A stretch of DNA of 64,000 bases from Luzula sylvatica. Taxonomy: Eukaryota; Streptophyta; Magnoliopsida; Poales; Juncaceae. The DNA is taken from positions 5,310,655 to 5,374,654 of the forward strand of contig OX326961.1 of the NCBI GenBank assembly GCA_946800325.1, written 5' to 3'. The notes below the pieces were generated by a model. The model was not told the origin of the DNA. It saw only the letters and a list, made by a program, of their open reading frames with translations, and ran no database searches. Within the stretch, counting starts at the first letter, position 1; every line of letters starts with the position of its first letter. This document shows positions 12,619 to 23,008 of the stretch, piece after piece. The position numbers and the translations under genes were made by a program.

Positions 12619-13121
12619 TATATATCAGGTACTTTTTCTAAGATTATTTCTCTTGTTATAATTTTTATGTTAGTTTCTATATTTTTTGTTGATAAATTGA
12701 CTAAAATTTGATTACTTTCCTTTTCAGCTTGTATCATAACTTGTTTCTCCTTATGTATGTAGGAGTCATTTTGCTTCAAAACAGGTATATGATTTAAATA
12801 ATTTTTGTTCAATTTAGTATAACAAATTTTTTCCACATGCCCTAGTTTATAACATTTGAAACACCTTATTGGTTCCCTACATTCATATCTGAAATGTGTA
12901 TTTGATAAACATCTAAAGCATTTTTTTTTATAATAATCAATATTTTGCTTAGTATTTGGCTTTGGGTTCATTTTATTTGTCACTAAAGTGCAATTATTTG
13001 TATTTTGATTTAGGTTTTGAGTGTATGAAGGTTTATGATACATATTAAAGAGAGGGGATTTAAGAAAACTTAGCAGATTTTTTGGAGCAGGATCGTTCTT
13101 CAAAATCTTCAGTTTCTTCAT
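12619..13121 (-). pseudogene. CCHC zinc-knuckle (gag/ORF1-like) protein, interrupted
   Basis: An open frame of 167 residues starts at the ATG at 13121 and stops only because the TIR element at 8381-12618 is inserted. It has two adjacent CCHC knuckles of the form C-x2-C-x4-H-x4-C (CFRCLSNTHFRYEC and CFKCYKLGHVEKIC, about residues 69-101), preceded by a basic, asparagine-rich stretch. Twin knuckles of this kind occur in ORF1 of plant LINEs and in retroelement gag proteins, where they bind nucleic acid. The frame continues in phase at 8380-8032 on the other side of the insertion. No protease, reverse transcriptase or endonuclase follows, so it is either a gag-only non-autonomous element or a truncated LINE ORF1. 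Confidence 0.65.
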
Positions 13122-13504
13122 GAATTTCCTGCTTGCCTTGTGGAGCTTTTGCTTGCCTCTAGATCCAAAATTCTTTGCTTAGCCCAGTTCCTTCTTGAAA
13201 TGCTTTTTGAACCTTGAAGTTTTGTTTATTTGTTCTTCGATTTGATTGTAACAGCCCTAAACAGTTTCTTACTGCCTAGAGCAATTTGGTGTTCTTTCTT
13301 GGGTTTTACAGCTTTCTTTTTCTTCTATGGTTTTGCTCTTGAATCCCTTGAAGAATTTTGGTTTCGTAGATGAACTCTTTAAACTCCACAGCTTGATCCT
13401 TGAAAACTCCTTAGAGTTCGTCTGAGAGTTAGTCTTGAGATGCCTTAGAATTAGCCTTGAATCTCCTTGAGTTCTTGAATCGCCTTGAGTTGTAGAACCG
13501 CCTC
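13122..13504 (-). other. Leader-like sequence upstream of the CCHC frame
   Basis: Between the CCHC start codon and the edge of repeat copy B the minus strand reads as purine-rich phrases related to 'CTCAAGGNGATTCAAG', repeated several times, without a long frame. It lies where the 5' leader of an LTR element or LINE would be. I looked for a tRNA primer site beginning TGG directly inside the repeat edge and did not find one. Confidence 0.4.
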
Positions 13505-14309
13505 GCCTTTAAATTTATGATAGCCTATTTCTGAATTTGAAATAAACATTGCATGACACTTTACTGAATTGCAATTATTATTCATTAATCATAAATTTCA
13601 AGTATTGGAGAGGGATAATTGATTGTAAATAAATTTCGAAATTGCTAAACTAAGAGGCTTTAAAAAAAATGAGTAAAAATTTGTACCTAACAAAGGAGAA
13701 GACAATAGAAGCTATTGGAAAGAGGGATAATCTAATCATCCACAAGCATCAATTGAATGCACTTGTTTGAACACGTGGATCTCATCGGAAAGAGGAAGTT
13801 TGTGGAACCCAATATTAGTACCACTCTTTTCAGCCTGCAGTAACTATCCGCTGGTTATCGCAAGAAAATAGCGGAGAAGGAATGGCGACCGAAAAGAGAA
13901 AGAGAAGAAGTGACGATAATGTTTAGAAGAGAAAGAGATCGATAGGTACCATCCGGATGAATCTGAGGAGGCGTTTCCTTTCTGTGCGAGCGCGTGCTGG
14001 GAGTTAAGTGATAGGAGCCTTTCTTCGTGCGAGACGTGAAGGCGGGAAGAGATGGCTTGAGGCTTGAGGCTTGAGGCGTGAAGAGACGAGAAGTCTTTAT
14101 GTTTAGAAGAGATGTTATGCTCTGTGGGAGGCGTAATGGAAGAGAAGGAATCATGGCCCATGGCCCATGGGGTGGGAGAAACATTTAATTACTATTTAGC
14201 GATCATTTGACATCCAGTTTAGTAGAAAATTGATGACGTGGCATCGTCATATTTGAGAAAAGTGTTTATAAAACATTTTAGTAGGATTAATATTTACTGA
14301 ACCGGAGGG

Positions 14310-14590
14310 TAATAGAATTGTAAAATTTAAATTGTGTATTTTATTAATTGTATTTGATCTCATTACAAAGTGCTCTATTTATAGAGTTAATCTAACGGCT
14401 AATTACAATGATTCACTACACACATAGTTACACAATTAACTCTCTTACTACATCGTTGGTCACAGAGAATCCCAACGGCTATTTAGTTACTGAACTGGAG
14501 ATTGGTAGTTATCTCTTTACCGTGTCTCCAGTATAACCTTCGTGCATAGAAAGAATGGAGATCTCCAGTATCTTCTTCAAATCACTAATA
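14310..14590 (-). repeat. 3' LTR of the copia element
   Basis: 281 bp, apparently identical to the LTR at 19366-19646. It sits downstream of the gag-pol frame on the minus strand, directly after the polypurine tract. Confidence 0.97.
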
Positions 14591-14600
14591 CCCCCTCTCA
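14591..14600 (-). other. Polypurine tract of the copia element
   Basis: The minus strand reads TGAGAGGGGG directly against the 3' LTR, the position where plus-strand DNA synthesis is primed. The TGA at its start (14598-14600) is also the stop codon of gag-pol, so coding sequence and PPT abut. Confidence 0.85.
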
Positions 14601-17600
14601 AGCAGAAAGTTCAAGTCTTTGAACATTAAGCTTGCTTCGTAACCACTCAAAACGATTCGTTGACAACCCTTTTGTCAGTGCATCTGCAATTTGATCTTGA
14701 GAACACAGAAATTGAATCTTCAGCTCTCGATTTGCGACTCGTTCGCGCACAAAATGGTAATCGATCTCTATATGCTTTGTTCGAGCGTGAAATACTGGAT
14801 TCGATGCTAGATAAGTAGCTCCAATATTATCACAATAGAGTATGGGGGCGGATGGAGTCGAAATGGAGAGTTCTCGAAGCAGAAATTGTAGCCAGATTAC
14901 TTCAGAAGTTGCCATTGCCAAAGCTCGATACTCCGCTTCAGTGCTTGATCGTGAAACAGTCGGTTGTTTCTTAGACGACCAAGAAATGAGATTGGGTCCT
15001 AGGTAAACACAGTAGCCGGTCGTAGATCGTCTGTCATCTGGACAGCTGGCCCAATCTGAGTCAGAATAAACATTTAGTGAGAAATCTTGTGATTTGAGAA
15101 TTCGTAATCCATGATTGAGTGATCCTTTTAGGTAACGAAGGATTCGTTTAACCAAAGACCAGTGCTGCTCAGTTGGATTGTGCATATATTGACTGGCTTT
15201 GTTAACGGCAAAGGAGATGTCAGGCCTTGTCAGTGTAGCATACTGCAAGCCACCCACAATACTCCTGTAAAGAGTTGGATCGGTGAGAAGTGAGCCAGTA
15301 TGTTTGGAATAATGTTCATTGTGAGGAATCGGGGTTAAGGTTGGTTTGGCTCCATCTAATTTGGCTTTAACAAGAAGTGAGGTGATGTATTGGGTTTGAT
15401 TGAGTTGAATGCCATTGGTAATTGGGTGACATTCAATTCCAAGGAAATGACTAAGTGTACCCAGATCTTTTAGAGAGAACTGAGCATGGAGTTGATGGAT
15501 TAGAGTCTGGATTGAAGATGAATCATTGCCCGTGATGATGATATCATCAACATAGACAAGGATGAGAATGATGGAGGTTTTGGTTTTCTGTATGAAGAAA
15601 GAAGTGTCACTCTGAGAGATTTGAAATCCCAGAGAGAGTAGTGATGTTGAGAGTTTATGGTACCAGGCTCCACGAGCCTGTTTGAGACCATAAATCGCCT
15701 TCTTTAGTAAGCACACTCGATTGGGGTAATTGGAGTCTTCAAAGCCTTGTGGTTGTTGCATGAAAACTGGCGTCTCCAGTTCACCGTTGAGAAAAGCGTT
15801 GTTTACATCCAACTGCCTGATTGGCCAGTTGAATGACACAGCAAGAGACAACACTAGTCGAATAGTGGTTGCCTTGACGACTGGAGAGAAGGTTTCATCA
15901 AAATCCACCCCCTCTTCCTGTGAAAATCCCTTTGCTACGAGCCTTGCTTTAAATCTCTCTACTGATCCATCTGTCTTCTTCTTTATCCTAAAAATCCATT
16001 TACATTTCACAATGTTAGTAAATTCTGGTTTATCAACAAGAATCCACGTACCTGATGATAGAAGAGCATTGATTTCTTTTGCCATGGCATCTCGCCAGAG
16101 AGGATCTTTAGAGGCTGTAGAAAAATTTGAAGGCTCAGTTGAATTTGTAGAGGACATGGTGGCAGTGAGAACTGTGAAATTAGGATTAACTTTTGGTTTG
16201 AGAGAGTTAGTTTTAGATCTTGTAAGCATAGGGTGAGAAGTATTTGTATGAGCTGAAGGATGAGGAAGATCTGGAGGAAGATCTTGAGAAAGATCAGTTA
16301 ATTGGTTTTCTGTATGAGATGTATTTGGAGTGTTTGTTGATGGTGGATGAGAAGTGTTTGTAGTGGTTGTAGATTGAATAATCTGTAGTGGCATTTGCTG
16401 AGTAGATGATTGCCCTGAGCTTGTAGTGGTGATTTCATCCTTCTTGAGAGGAAAGATTTCTTCATTGAATACTACATGCCGAGTAGTGTAAACCTGCATA
16501 GAAGACAAGTCTAGGCATCTATACCCTTTTTGGTTAGTGCAGTAGCCAAGAAAAACACAAGGAGTTGATTTAAATTGTAATTTGTGATCTATATAGGGTT
16601 TGAGATATGGAAAACAAAGACAACCAAGTACTTTGAAATGTTCATAACTAGGTTTTTGATCAAAGAGAATAGTAAAAGGAGTTTTAAACTCTGCTGATTG
16701 TGCTGGAATTCTGTTGATTGTAAAAACAATACTAGAGAAGATATAATCCCAATATTCAAGTGGTAGATTAGCATTTGAGATTGTAGCTAAGCTTAATTCT
16801 AAAATATGTCTATGTTTCCTTTCTGCTATGCCATTTTGTTCAGGTGTATAAGGACATGTGGTTTGATGGAGAATTTCTGGATAGAATTTAGATAAAAAGA
16901 AAAATTCACTTCCTCCATCAGTTCTTATACACTTGATTTTCTTAGATAATAGGTTTTCGGTTTGATTTTTGAATTTGGAAAAGATAGATTGTACTTCATT
17001 TTTGGTTTGAAGAAAATAAATCCAATTGTATTTGGAGAAATTGTCAGTAAAACACACATAGTATCTAGCACCAGTAATAGATTGAACCCTAGATGGACCC
17101 CAAACATCACAACTGATAAGTTCTAAAGGTTCTTTTGCTAGATATTGTGAATGTTTAAAAGACAATTTCTTTGATTTAGCAATACAACAATGTGAGCACA
17201 AATCAAATTTATTCGAAGAAAGTGAAATACAATTATCTTTAGCTAGAGAAAACACTACATCTGAAGAAGTATGAGCTAATCTTTGATGCCAAATTTGAGG
17301 TGATACTTTGAATCCAAGCATAGCAGAAGGTTTGGATTGAGAAACTGGCACACTTGGTACTGCGAAAAGTCCATCAACAGCCTTGATTTGGAGAAGGGTA
17401 GTATTGGTTTGAGGATCCTTAAGTAAACAAACATGAGGATGAAATTCAGCACAAATGTTATTATCAGCAGTAAGTTTATTAATACTTAATAGATTTTTAG
17501 TTATAGAGGGTACATGCAATACATCATTAAGTTTAAAAGTATGATTTTTAGTATATAAAAATGAGGAACCAGTATTAGAAATATTCAAACCTTGTCCGTT

Positions 17601-18731
17601 ACCTATTTGCACTTGATCAGCTCCGTTGTATTGTTGATGTGAAGAGAGGTTGTTGAGATCAGGAGTTAAATGATGTGAAGCTCCTGAATCAAGGAACCAG
17701 TCTGTTGGAGTTTGAGTATAATGAGGTGGTACTTCAGTTTGAGGAGAGAAGAAAGTTTGAGCTACTTGAGGTCGTGCAATATAAGCTTGAGGTGCTTGAG
17801 GTCTGGATCCAGTGGATTTTTGGTTGACATAGTTTGGATCTCGAAAATAGCACTTATCAGCAGTATGATTGGTTTTCTTGCATATTTGACATGCAAATGG
17901 GTTTGAATTTTGAAAATTATTGGTATTTGGTTTCCATTTATTTTTGTTCTTTTTATTTGGAAAAGGGGGTCTGAATTGTGCTTGAGGATAATAATTAGGA
18001 GGCTGTTGAGGGTTAAATGAAGGTCTATTTTGAGGTGGTATATATGGTTGAAGAGAATGAGTTAATGCTTGAGGATTATGTGGAGATGAGGATTGAAGAT
18101 GAGATTTTCTTTTGATTTTGTTTTCATGAGTTAGAAGAATTCCCTGTAGATCAGAGAGAGATATGAACTCTCTGTTTGCAGTTATTCCATAGTAGGATCC
18201 ATCAAATTCATCGCCAAGATTGTTCATAATGGCGATAACTACATCTTTCTCATGAACTGTGTCTCCCAGAAATTTTAGCTGATCAGCAATTGCTTTGATT
18301 TTTGCACAATAGTCAGTGATAGACATATTGCCTTTTGGTGTTGTATTAAGTTGGTTTCTTAATTCCATAATACCAGCCATCGAGGCAGAAGAGTAGGAAT
18401 TTTGCAATGTACCCCAAAGCTCATGAGTGGTTTCACAATTTAAAACTTGAATAAGAGTGCTCTCGGTTAAAGAACCAATCATCCAAGCAAGGATCAAAGA
18501 ATCCTGAGCTTGCCAATCTAAGAACGACTGACTGGTACAATCAGAAATGGCGAGATTTGTGGGAGGTTTGAGATAAGACAGTAGATTGTATCCTCTAAGA
18601 ACTGGAAGAACATTTGTTTTCCACATAAGATAGTTGTTTTTGTCTAATTTCATAGAGATAGGATGAGGAAAAGAGACTATCTTGAAAGAAGAATTTGAAG
18701 TGCTGATTTCAGAGGTATTATTTGTAGTCAT
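14598..18731 (-). CDS. Copia gag-pol polyprotein, 1377 residues, intact
   Basis: One uninterrupted frame encodes the whole retrotransposon machinery, which acts in virus-like particles to copy the element RNA and insert it in nuclear DNA. Visible parts: gag about residues 20-250; CCHC knuckle CQICKKTNHTADKC at 281-294; aspartic protease DSGA at 348-351; integrase zinc site (H482/H487, C512, C515) and catalytic D542, D605 and E637; reverse transcriptase with RLVAKGFSQ near 931 and YVDD at 1060-1063; RNase H with YSDSDWAS near 1222, TEAEYRALA near 1264 and ADALTKG near 1349. The start ATG follows a 630-bp leader and precedes a typical gag start. The second integrase D and the E are separated by 31 residues instead of the usual 35, a 4-residue shortening. 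No stop or frameshift is present, so it may be functional. Confidence 0.96.
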   Translation of the reverse strand: MTTNNTSEISTSNSSFKIVSFPHPISMKLDKNNYLMWKTNVLPVLRGYNLLSYLKPPTNLAISDCTSQSFLDWQAQDSLILAWMIGSLTESTLIQVLNCETTHELWGTLQNSYSSASMAGIMELRNQLNTTPKGNMSITDYCAKIKAIADQLKFLGDTVHEKDVVIAIMNNLGDEFDGSYYGITANREFISLSDLQGILLTHENKIKRKSHLQSSSPHNPQALTHSLQPYIPPQNRPSFNPQQPPNYYPQAQFRPPFPNKKNKNKWKPNTNNFQNSNPFACQICKKTNHTADKCYFRDPNYVNQKSTGSRPQAPQAYIARPQVAQTFFSPQTEVPPHYTQTPTDWFLDSGASHHLTPDLNNLSSHQQYNGADQVQIGNGQGLNISNTGSSFLYTKNHTFKLNDVLHVPSITKNLLSINKLTADNNICAEFHPHVCLLKDPQTNTTLLQIKAVDGLFAVPSVPVSQSKPSAMLGFKVSPQIWHQRLAHTSSDVVFSLAKDNCISLSSNKFDLCSHCCIAKSKKLSFKHSQYLAKEPLELISCDVWGPSRVQSITGARYYVCFTDNFSKYNWIYFLQTKNEVQSIFSKFKNQTENLLSKKIKCIRTDGGSEFFFLSKFYPEILHQTTCPYTPEQNGIAERKHRHILELSLATISNANLPLEYWDYIFSSIVFTINRIPAQSAEFKTPFTILFDQKPSYEHFKVLGCLCFPYLKPYIDHKLQFKSTPCVFLGYCTNQKGYRCLDLSSMQVYTTRHVVFNEEIFPLKKDEITTTSSGQSSTQQMPLQIIQSTTTTNTSHPPSTNTPNTSHTENQLTDLSQDLPPDLPHPSAHTNTSHPMLTRSKTNSLKPKVNPNFTVLTATMSSTNSTEPSNFSTASKDPLWRDAMAKEINALLSSGTWILVDKPEFTNIVKCKWIFRIKKKTDGSVERFKARLVAKGFSQEEGVDFDETFSPVVKATTIRLVLSLAVSFNWPIRQLDVNNAFLNGELETPVFMQQPQGFEDSNYPNRVCLLKKAIYGLKQARGAWYHKLSTSLLSLGFQISQSDTSFFIQKTKTSIILILVYVDDIIITGNDSSSIQTLIHQLHAQFSLKDLGTLSHFLGIECHPITNGIQLNQTQYITSLLVKAKLDGAKPTLTPIPHNEHYSKHTGSLLTDPTLYRSIVGGLQYATLTRPDISFAVNKASQYMHNPTEQHWSLVKRILRYLKGSLNHGLRILKSQDFSLNVYSDSDWASCPDDRRSTTGYCVYLGPNLISWSSKKQPTVSRSSTEAEYRALAMATSEVIWLQFLLRELSISTPSAPILYCDNIGATYLASNPVFHARTKHIEIDYHFVRERVANRELKIQFLCSQDQIADALTKGLSTNRFEWLRSKLNVQRLELSA

Positions 18732-19352
18732 TTGTAATTTGGAAAATTTTCTGGGTTTATATGTAATTTTTGGTAGAAGAAAGAATTACTAGATTTGATG
18801 GATATATGTGAAAAATGACAGTATATAGAAAGAAAAACAAGAATCTGTTTAAAGAAGAGATTTGGTGAATTTTTGTTTTAAGGGTTTATATGGAAAGTGC
18901 ACAAATTTCAAGAAGAAGAAATTTTGTATCGAAAAAGGATGAAGTTGAAATTTTGTATCTAAAAGAAAAAAAAATGAAGAAGAAATTTCAAGAAATAAGA
19001 GGGACCTTGATGTAAAGTGAATAGAGTAGTAGCGGGTTACCGGGTGGTCTCCAGTTCTCCCTCCAGTGCTTGCTTAACGGGTTATCGGATATGTACCAGT
19101 TTGTGAGATTTTAGCGATAGCAGCAACTTTTGCTTGTACCAGTTGTTTCTTGAACCAATCAGCAGTAGAAGAAACCAAGAATAGCTCTTGGTTCTGGAAG
19201 AATATGAAACCAGTACCAAGAAGTAATAGTACCGGTACCAAGTAATAGGAGAACAGAAAAAGAACAAGGGTTTTAAGTAAATCTTGGTTCTTGAGAAATT
19301 CTGGAGCAAAATTGGAAAGAGTAGGATCGTTTTTGTGGCGTAAGCCTAAAAA
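18732..19352 (-). other. Untranslated leader of the copia element
   Basis: About 620 bp between the primer site and the gag ATG on the minus strand, with A/G-rich and repetitive 'tggtac/accagt' phrases near 19090-19250. No coding frame is expected here and none is convincing. Confidence 0.7.
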
Positions 19353-19365
19353 GCATCTGATACCA
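19353..19365 (-). other. Primer binding site for initiator-Met tRNA (copia)
   Basis: The minus strand reads TGGTATCAGATGC immediately after the 5' LTR. This matches the plant copia consensus TGGTATCAGAGC, complementary to the 3' end of initiator methionine tRNA, with one extra T. Confidence 0.9.
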
Positions 19366-19646
19366 TAATAGAATTGTAAAATTTAAATTGTGTATTTTAT
19401 TAATTGTATTTGATCTCATTACAAAGTGCTCTATTTATAGAGTTAATCTAACGGCTAATTACAATGATTCACTACACACATAGTTACACAATTAACTCTC
19501 TTACTACATCGTTGGTCACAGAGAATCCCAACGGCTATTTAGTTACTGAACTGGAGATTGGTAGTTATCTCTTTACCGTGTCTCCAGTATAACCTTCGTG
19601 CATAGAAAGAATGGAGATCTCCAGTATCTTCTTCAAATCACTAATA
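19366..19646 (-). repeat. 5' LTR of the copia element
   Basis: 281 bp, apparently identical to 14310-14590. It lies upstream of the primer site on the minus strand and should carry the promoter. An AT-rich 'ctctatttatagagtt' segment (minus AACTCTATAAATAGAG) near 19427-19442 is a plausible TATA box. Confidence 0.95.
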
Positions 19647-21644
19647 GAGGGGCCTATTCAAAATGAAATTTGGGTTATTAATATTACTGAACTGGAGGGG
19701 CCTATTTCAAACAGTGACAAACAATTCATTTGGATTACTAATATTCTCCCTCCTAGAAAAATTTCAGCCCATTGCTGCGGATTTATCACGTAAAAGTCAA
19801 ATATATATATTTTTCCCTTGACGATGAAAATAAAAAATGACACAACCAAATAATAGCATTGTAATAGATAAAAACTAAAAACTAAAACAATTTAAACACA
19901 ATTTGAAATATAAATTACTAACATTACGAACATATTACTCGAGATGCAAAAACTTGCGAAATTTGGTGTGTTGACTAACTTGAAATCAATAATAAAATTT
20001 CATAACATAGTTATTTCCGCGACAATACAGAAAATATATTTGACTTTTACATGACTACGTACTTTATTAATTTTAATCCTCACACAATTATAGAAATAAC
20101 TCTAATTCTCTTGCATCTCGAGCAACATGGCTACATGACTACGATTATTCCGTTCGGTATCCAAACTCCCATCATACATTGCACGGAAAGCGATAGACCA
20201 AGCAACACAATGGACAAGAATAGGACGTTAAGGAGATTTAGATATATATCTAGGTTTTTTTGTTAGTTCTTTCTTTTCACGAGCTTCTCCACAAAGAGTT
20301 AGCTTACGTTTGTAAATTTTTTATATATATAAATCCTTAGGATGGCATTGCCTCCTAATTCCAAAAAAAAAAACATGGCTACATATTTTATTACTTGAAC
20401 CCCCTAACTACAAACAGGTACCAACATTGACAACAAATTTTTCTTTTCTTTTTTATTAAATTGACATCAAAATTTAAATGCATGATTTTTCCCAGCCTAG
20501 AAACATTGATAATTTCATAATGTCCTCAAGTCTTAATTTTCATGTCAACATTCTGGAGTCGCAAAGCAGTCAAAAATCGTTTTCTTGTTTTACCGAGATC
20601 CTTAAAAACTTAGAAGTCTGGCGGACTCTGGTTATTGGGGAAGAACTAAATTAAGATATCTATTATTTATTCAGCATGAGAGGTATTACTATTAGGGGAA
20701 GTTCTATCCTGCACCCGTTTACAAGAATATTTTGGATATTTGAGCAATTAATTATATTGTAAAAAGATGTGTTATAAAATTTATTTTTTAGGAAGATTTT
20801 TGTTTAAATGAACAACAAAAAATTCCAACTTATTTAAACATTAATTGATAAATATATTTGATATCTTATCTTAAATATTCATAAATGAATAATTACTCCA
20901 AATATCCTTGAAAATTGATGTATGATAAGGAAATGGACGTATGATAGAAGCCCCCCTACTATTATATAGTAGCTCAAGTGCAAAATCATACTTACACTCA
21001 CCTATGGATTATATTTAACAACATGATAAACTAACGACTAACGAGCAATCAACCATTTGGTCCATCTCTGATTATGTAAAGATTGGATAGGGCTTCAGCT
21101 AATCAACCATGGATAAACTAACGAGCAATCATAATCCCCTTTTAGTTAAACTCAAACCATCATATTCAAGAGCCATCAGAAGATTTCAAATCGAAAATTG
21201 GTGGCACACAAGATTTTAATGTAACTTCGTATGAAATTGGTTCTCTAAATTAAAACAAAAAATGGGATTATGCAATGAGCAACATTAAGGAAGATATTAG
21301 GGATTTTAATTGTGACAACATTAATTGAGTATCTTAGCCATCCTTTCTCACAAAATGTTCAAAATATCACATATGAACAAAATCTATTCTCACAAAAGAT
21401 TTAAGATATCAATTTTATTTATTCAATTGTATTAACATTTTTAATTTTAAATCGCACTTAATAGTCTACATATTCTCACAAAATGTTCAAAATATCACAT
21501 ATACCCGCCATGGTAATTGGTTAGTAGGAATATCATTATTTACTTGCAATTTTCTCAAAGAAAAATCATACCTGAAAGAAACTGTTGAATACTAATCAGT
21601 TATCAAAATTCAACATACACACACTTACGTGATTCAACACGTAA

Positions 21645-21682
<38 letters not shown>

Positions 21683-21723
21683 TGAGGACGACCCATTTCC
21701 TTAAAAAAAAAAAAAGGAAAATG

Positions 21724-21957
21724 TTGAACATCCCCTATTATTCTCCCCCACGAGTCTTGATGGCGTGGATATGAGTTAACACATCAAGAATTAACACATA
21801 AATACATGATTTAACATCTTAATTTGCGGTTTTATTATCTTATTTTATGATTGAACATCAAAATAAAACGTTAAATCATGTATTTTTGTATTAATTCTTA
21901 AGGTGTTAATCCATATCCACGTCATCAAAATTTTTGGTGTGGATTGGGGGTATGTAA
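21724..21957. mobile_element. Palindromic MITE in repeat copy B
   Basis: Orthologous copy of the 6377-6610 element, differing by a few substitutions, with the same inverted arms around 'gtggatatgagttaacac' and its complement. Confidence 0.6.
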
Positions 21958-22473
21958 ATCACTGCTCAAAAAAAAAATAATGATGATGACATAATTACTT
22001 TTATGTACTAGAATAATACTCATTATGTATTTAGATCCGCATCTAATTTTTGTATTCGTTCAAACTACAAAGCACCTATCTTTCTTATCACACACAGGGA
22101 ATCTTTTGTTCAAATCTTCACCAAAACTGTTTCGATTATATTGGGGGGTCAAATTTGTAAGAGACTTTGTTTAATAGTTTAATGAGGAATTCAGATAACA
22201 AGATTGGTTTAATTTTCATAGTATGACTTTCTCCTCTACTCACACTTATTTTCGTCCCAGAAATTTTCTTCAAATTTTCGGAAGAGAGAAAATTAAGGGA
22301 AGAGAAAAATATCCATGTAATGAGTGGTAAGAAGAGGGGCATTCTTGATAACTCACATCTATAGTCAGGTCACCTTAAAGTCTATACACATGAGATATTT
22401 TTTAGAAAAGCAAATACAAATTGAGTTCTCTTTATTTAAATTTTATATTTTATATATGTAGGTATTTTAATTT

Positions 22474-22815
22474 GGAGCATTTCTGCATGTAATCCTTTTT
22501 AGAAAAAAAATTCAAAAACTAACTTCCTTTTCGAAAATATTCCAAAAATAACCTCCTTTTCGCAAATATTCCAAAAATAATCACTTTCGGGTTTTTAAAT
22601 CTCATGCTACAGTGTTACGGGATTTTAAATCCCGCCGCTACAGTGTGCTACAGGATTTTTAAACACTGTAGCACACTGTAGCGGCGAGATTTAAAAACCC
22701 GAAAGGAATTATTTTTGGAATATTTGCGAAAAAGGGGTTATTTTTGGAATATTTTCGAAAAGGAAATTAGTTTTTGAATTTTTTTTCTAAAAGGGGTTAC
22801 ACGCAAAAATGCTCC
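22474..22815. mobile_element. 342-bp foldback MITE with 9-bp target duplication (copy B)
   Basis: Same insertion as 7466-7809 in copy A, with identical TTTTAATTT flanks (22465-22473 and 22816-22824). It shows the expected small divergence between the A and B copies. Confidence 0.8.
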
Positions 22816-22972
22816 TTTTAATTTTTAAGTTGTGTATAAATCTAACGAAATTGCTTTTATTTTGTGCTTTCACGTCAGCTCCTTTTCTGGCCGTCTGATC
22901 TAATTTGATCATGGTTTTTCTTGTTGGACTGTTGGATGTTTATTTGATTGAGCTTGGCCGTCTGATTGAAGT

Positions 22973-23008
22973 GCATATTTTGCTCCATACGTGCTCGGAT
23001 CAAATTGA
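22973..23008 (-). repeat. 36-bp repeat at the virus-host junction
   Basis: These 36 bases are identical to 27221-27256, the start of the small viral ORF downstream of ORF3. Here they sit exactly between host repeat B and the truncated coat region of ORF3, so the left viral end is a junction of two viral regions fused to host DNA. Confidence 0.85.

Larger units (their letters stand above)
14310..19646 (-). mobile_element. Full-length Ty1/copia LTR retrotransposon with identical LTRs
   Basis: The element is 5,337 bp, bounded by two 281-bp LTRs that appear identical base for base, and flanked by the 5-bp target duplication GAGGG (14305-14309 and 19647-19651). The empty site is visible in repeat copy A near 4285 as 'ccggaggggcc'. 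Read on the minus strand the order is LTR, primer site, leader, one gag-pol frame, polypurine tract, LTR. The LTRs begin TATTAG and end CTATTA rather than the usual TG...CA. Identical LTRs plus one uninterrupted frame indicate a very recent insertion. Internal domain order (integrase before reverse transcriptase) defines the copia superfamily; motif style resembles the Ale/Retrofit lineage, which is an inference. Confidence 0.97.

Noticed and set aside
15500..17906. Several smaller frames opposite or overlapping the copia gag-pol
   Set aside because: They are shadows of the 1377-residue frame and have no independent coding character.
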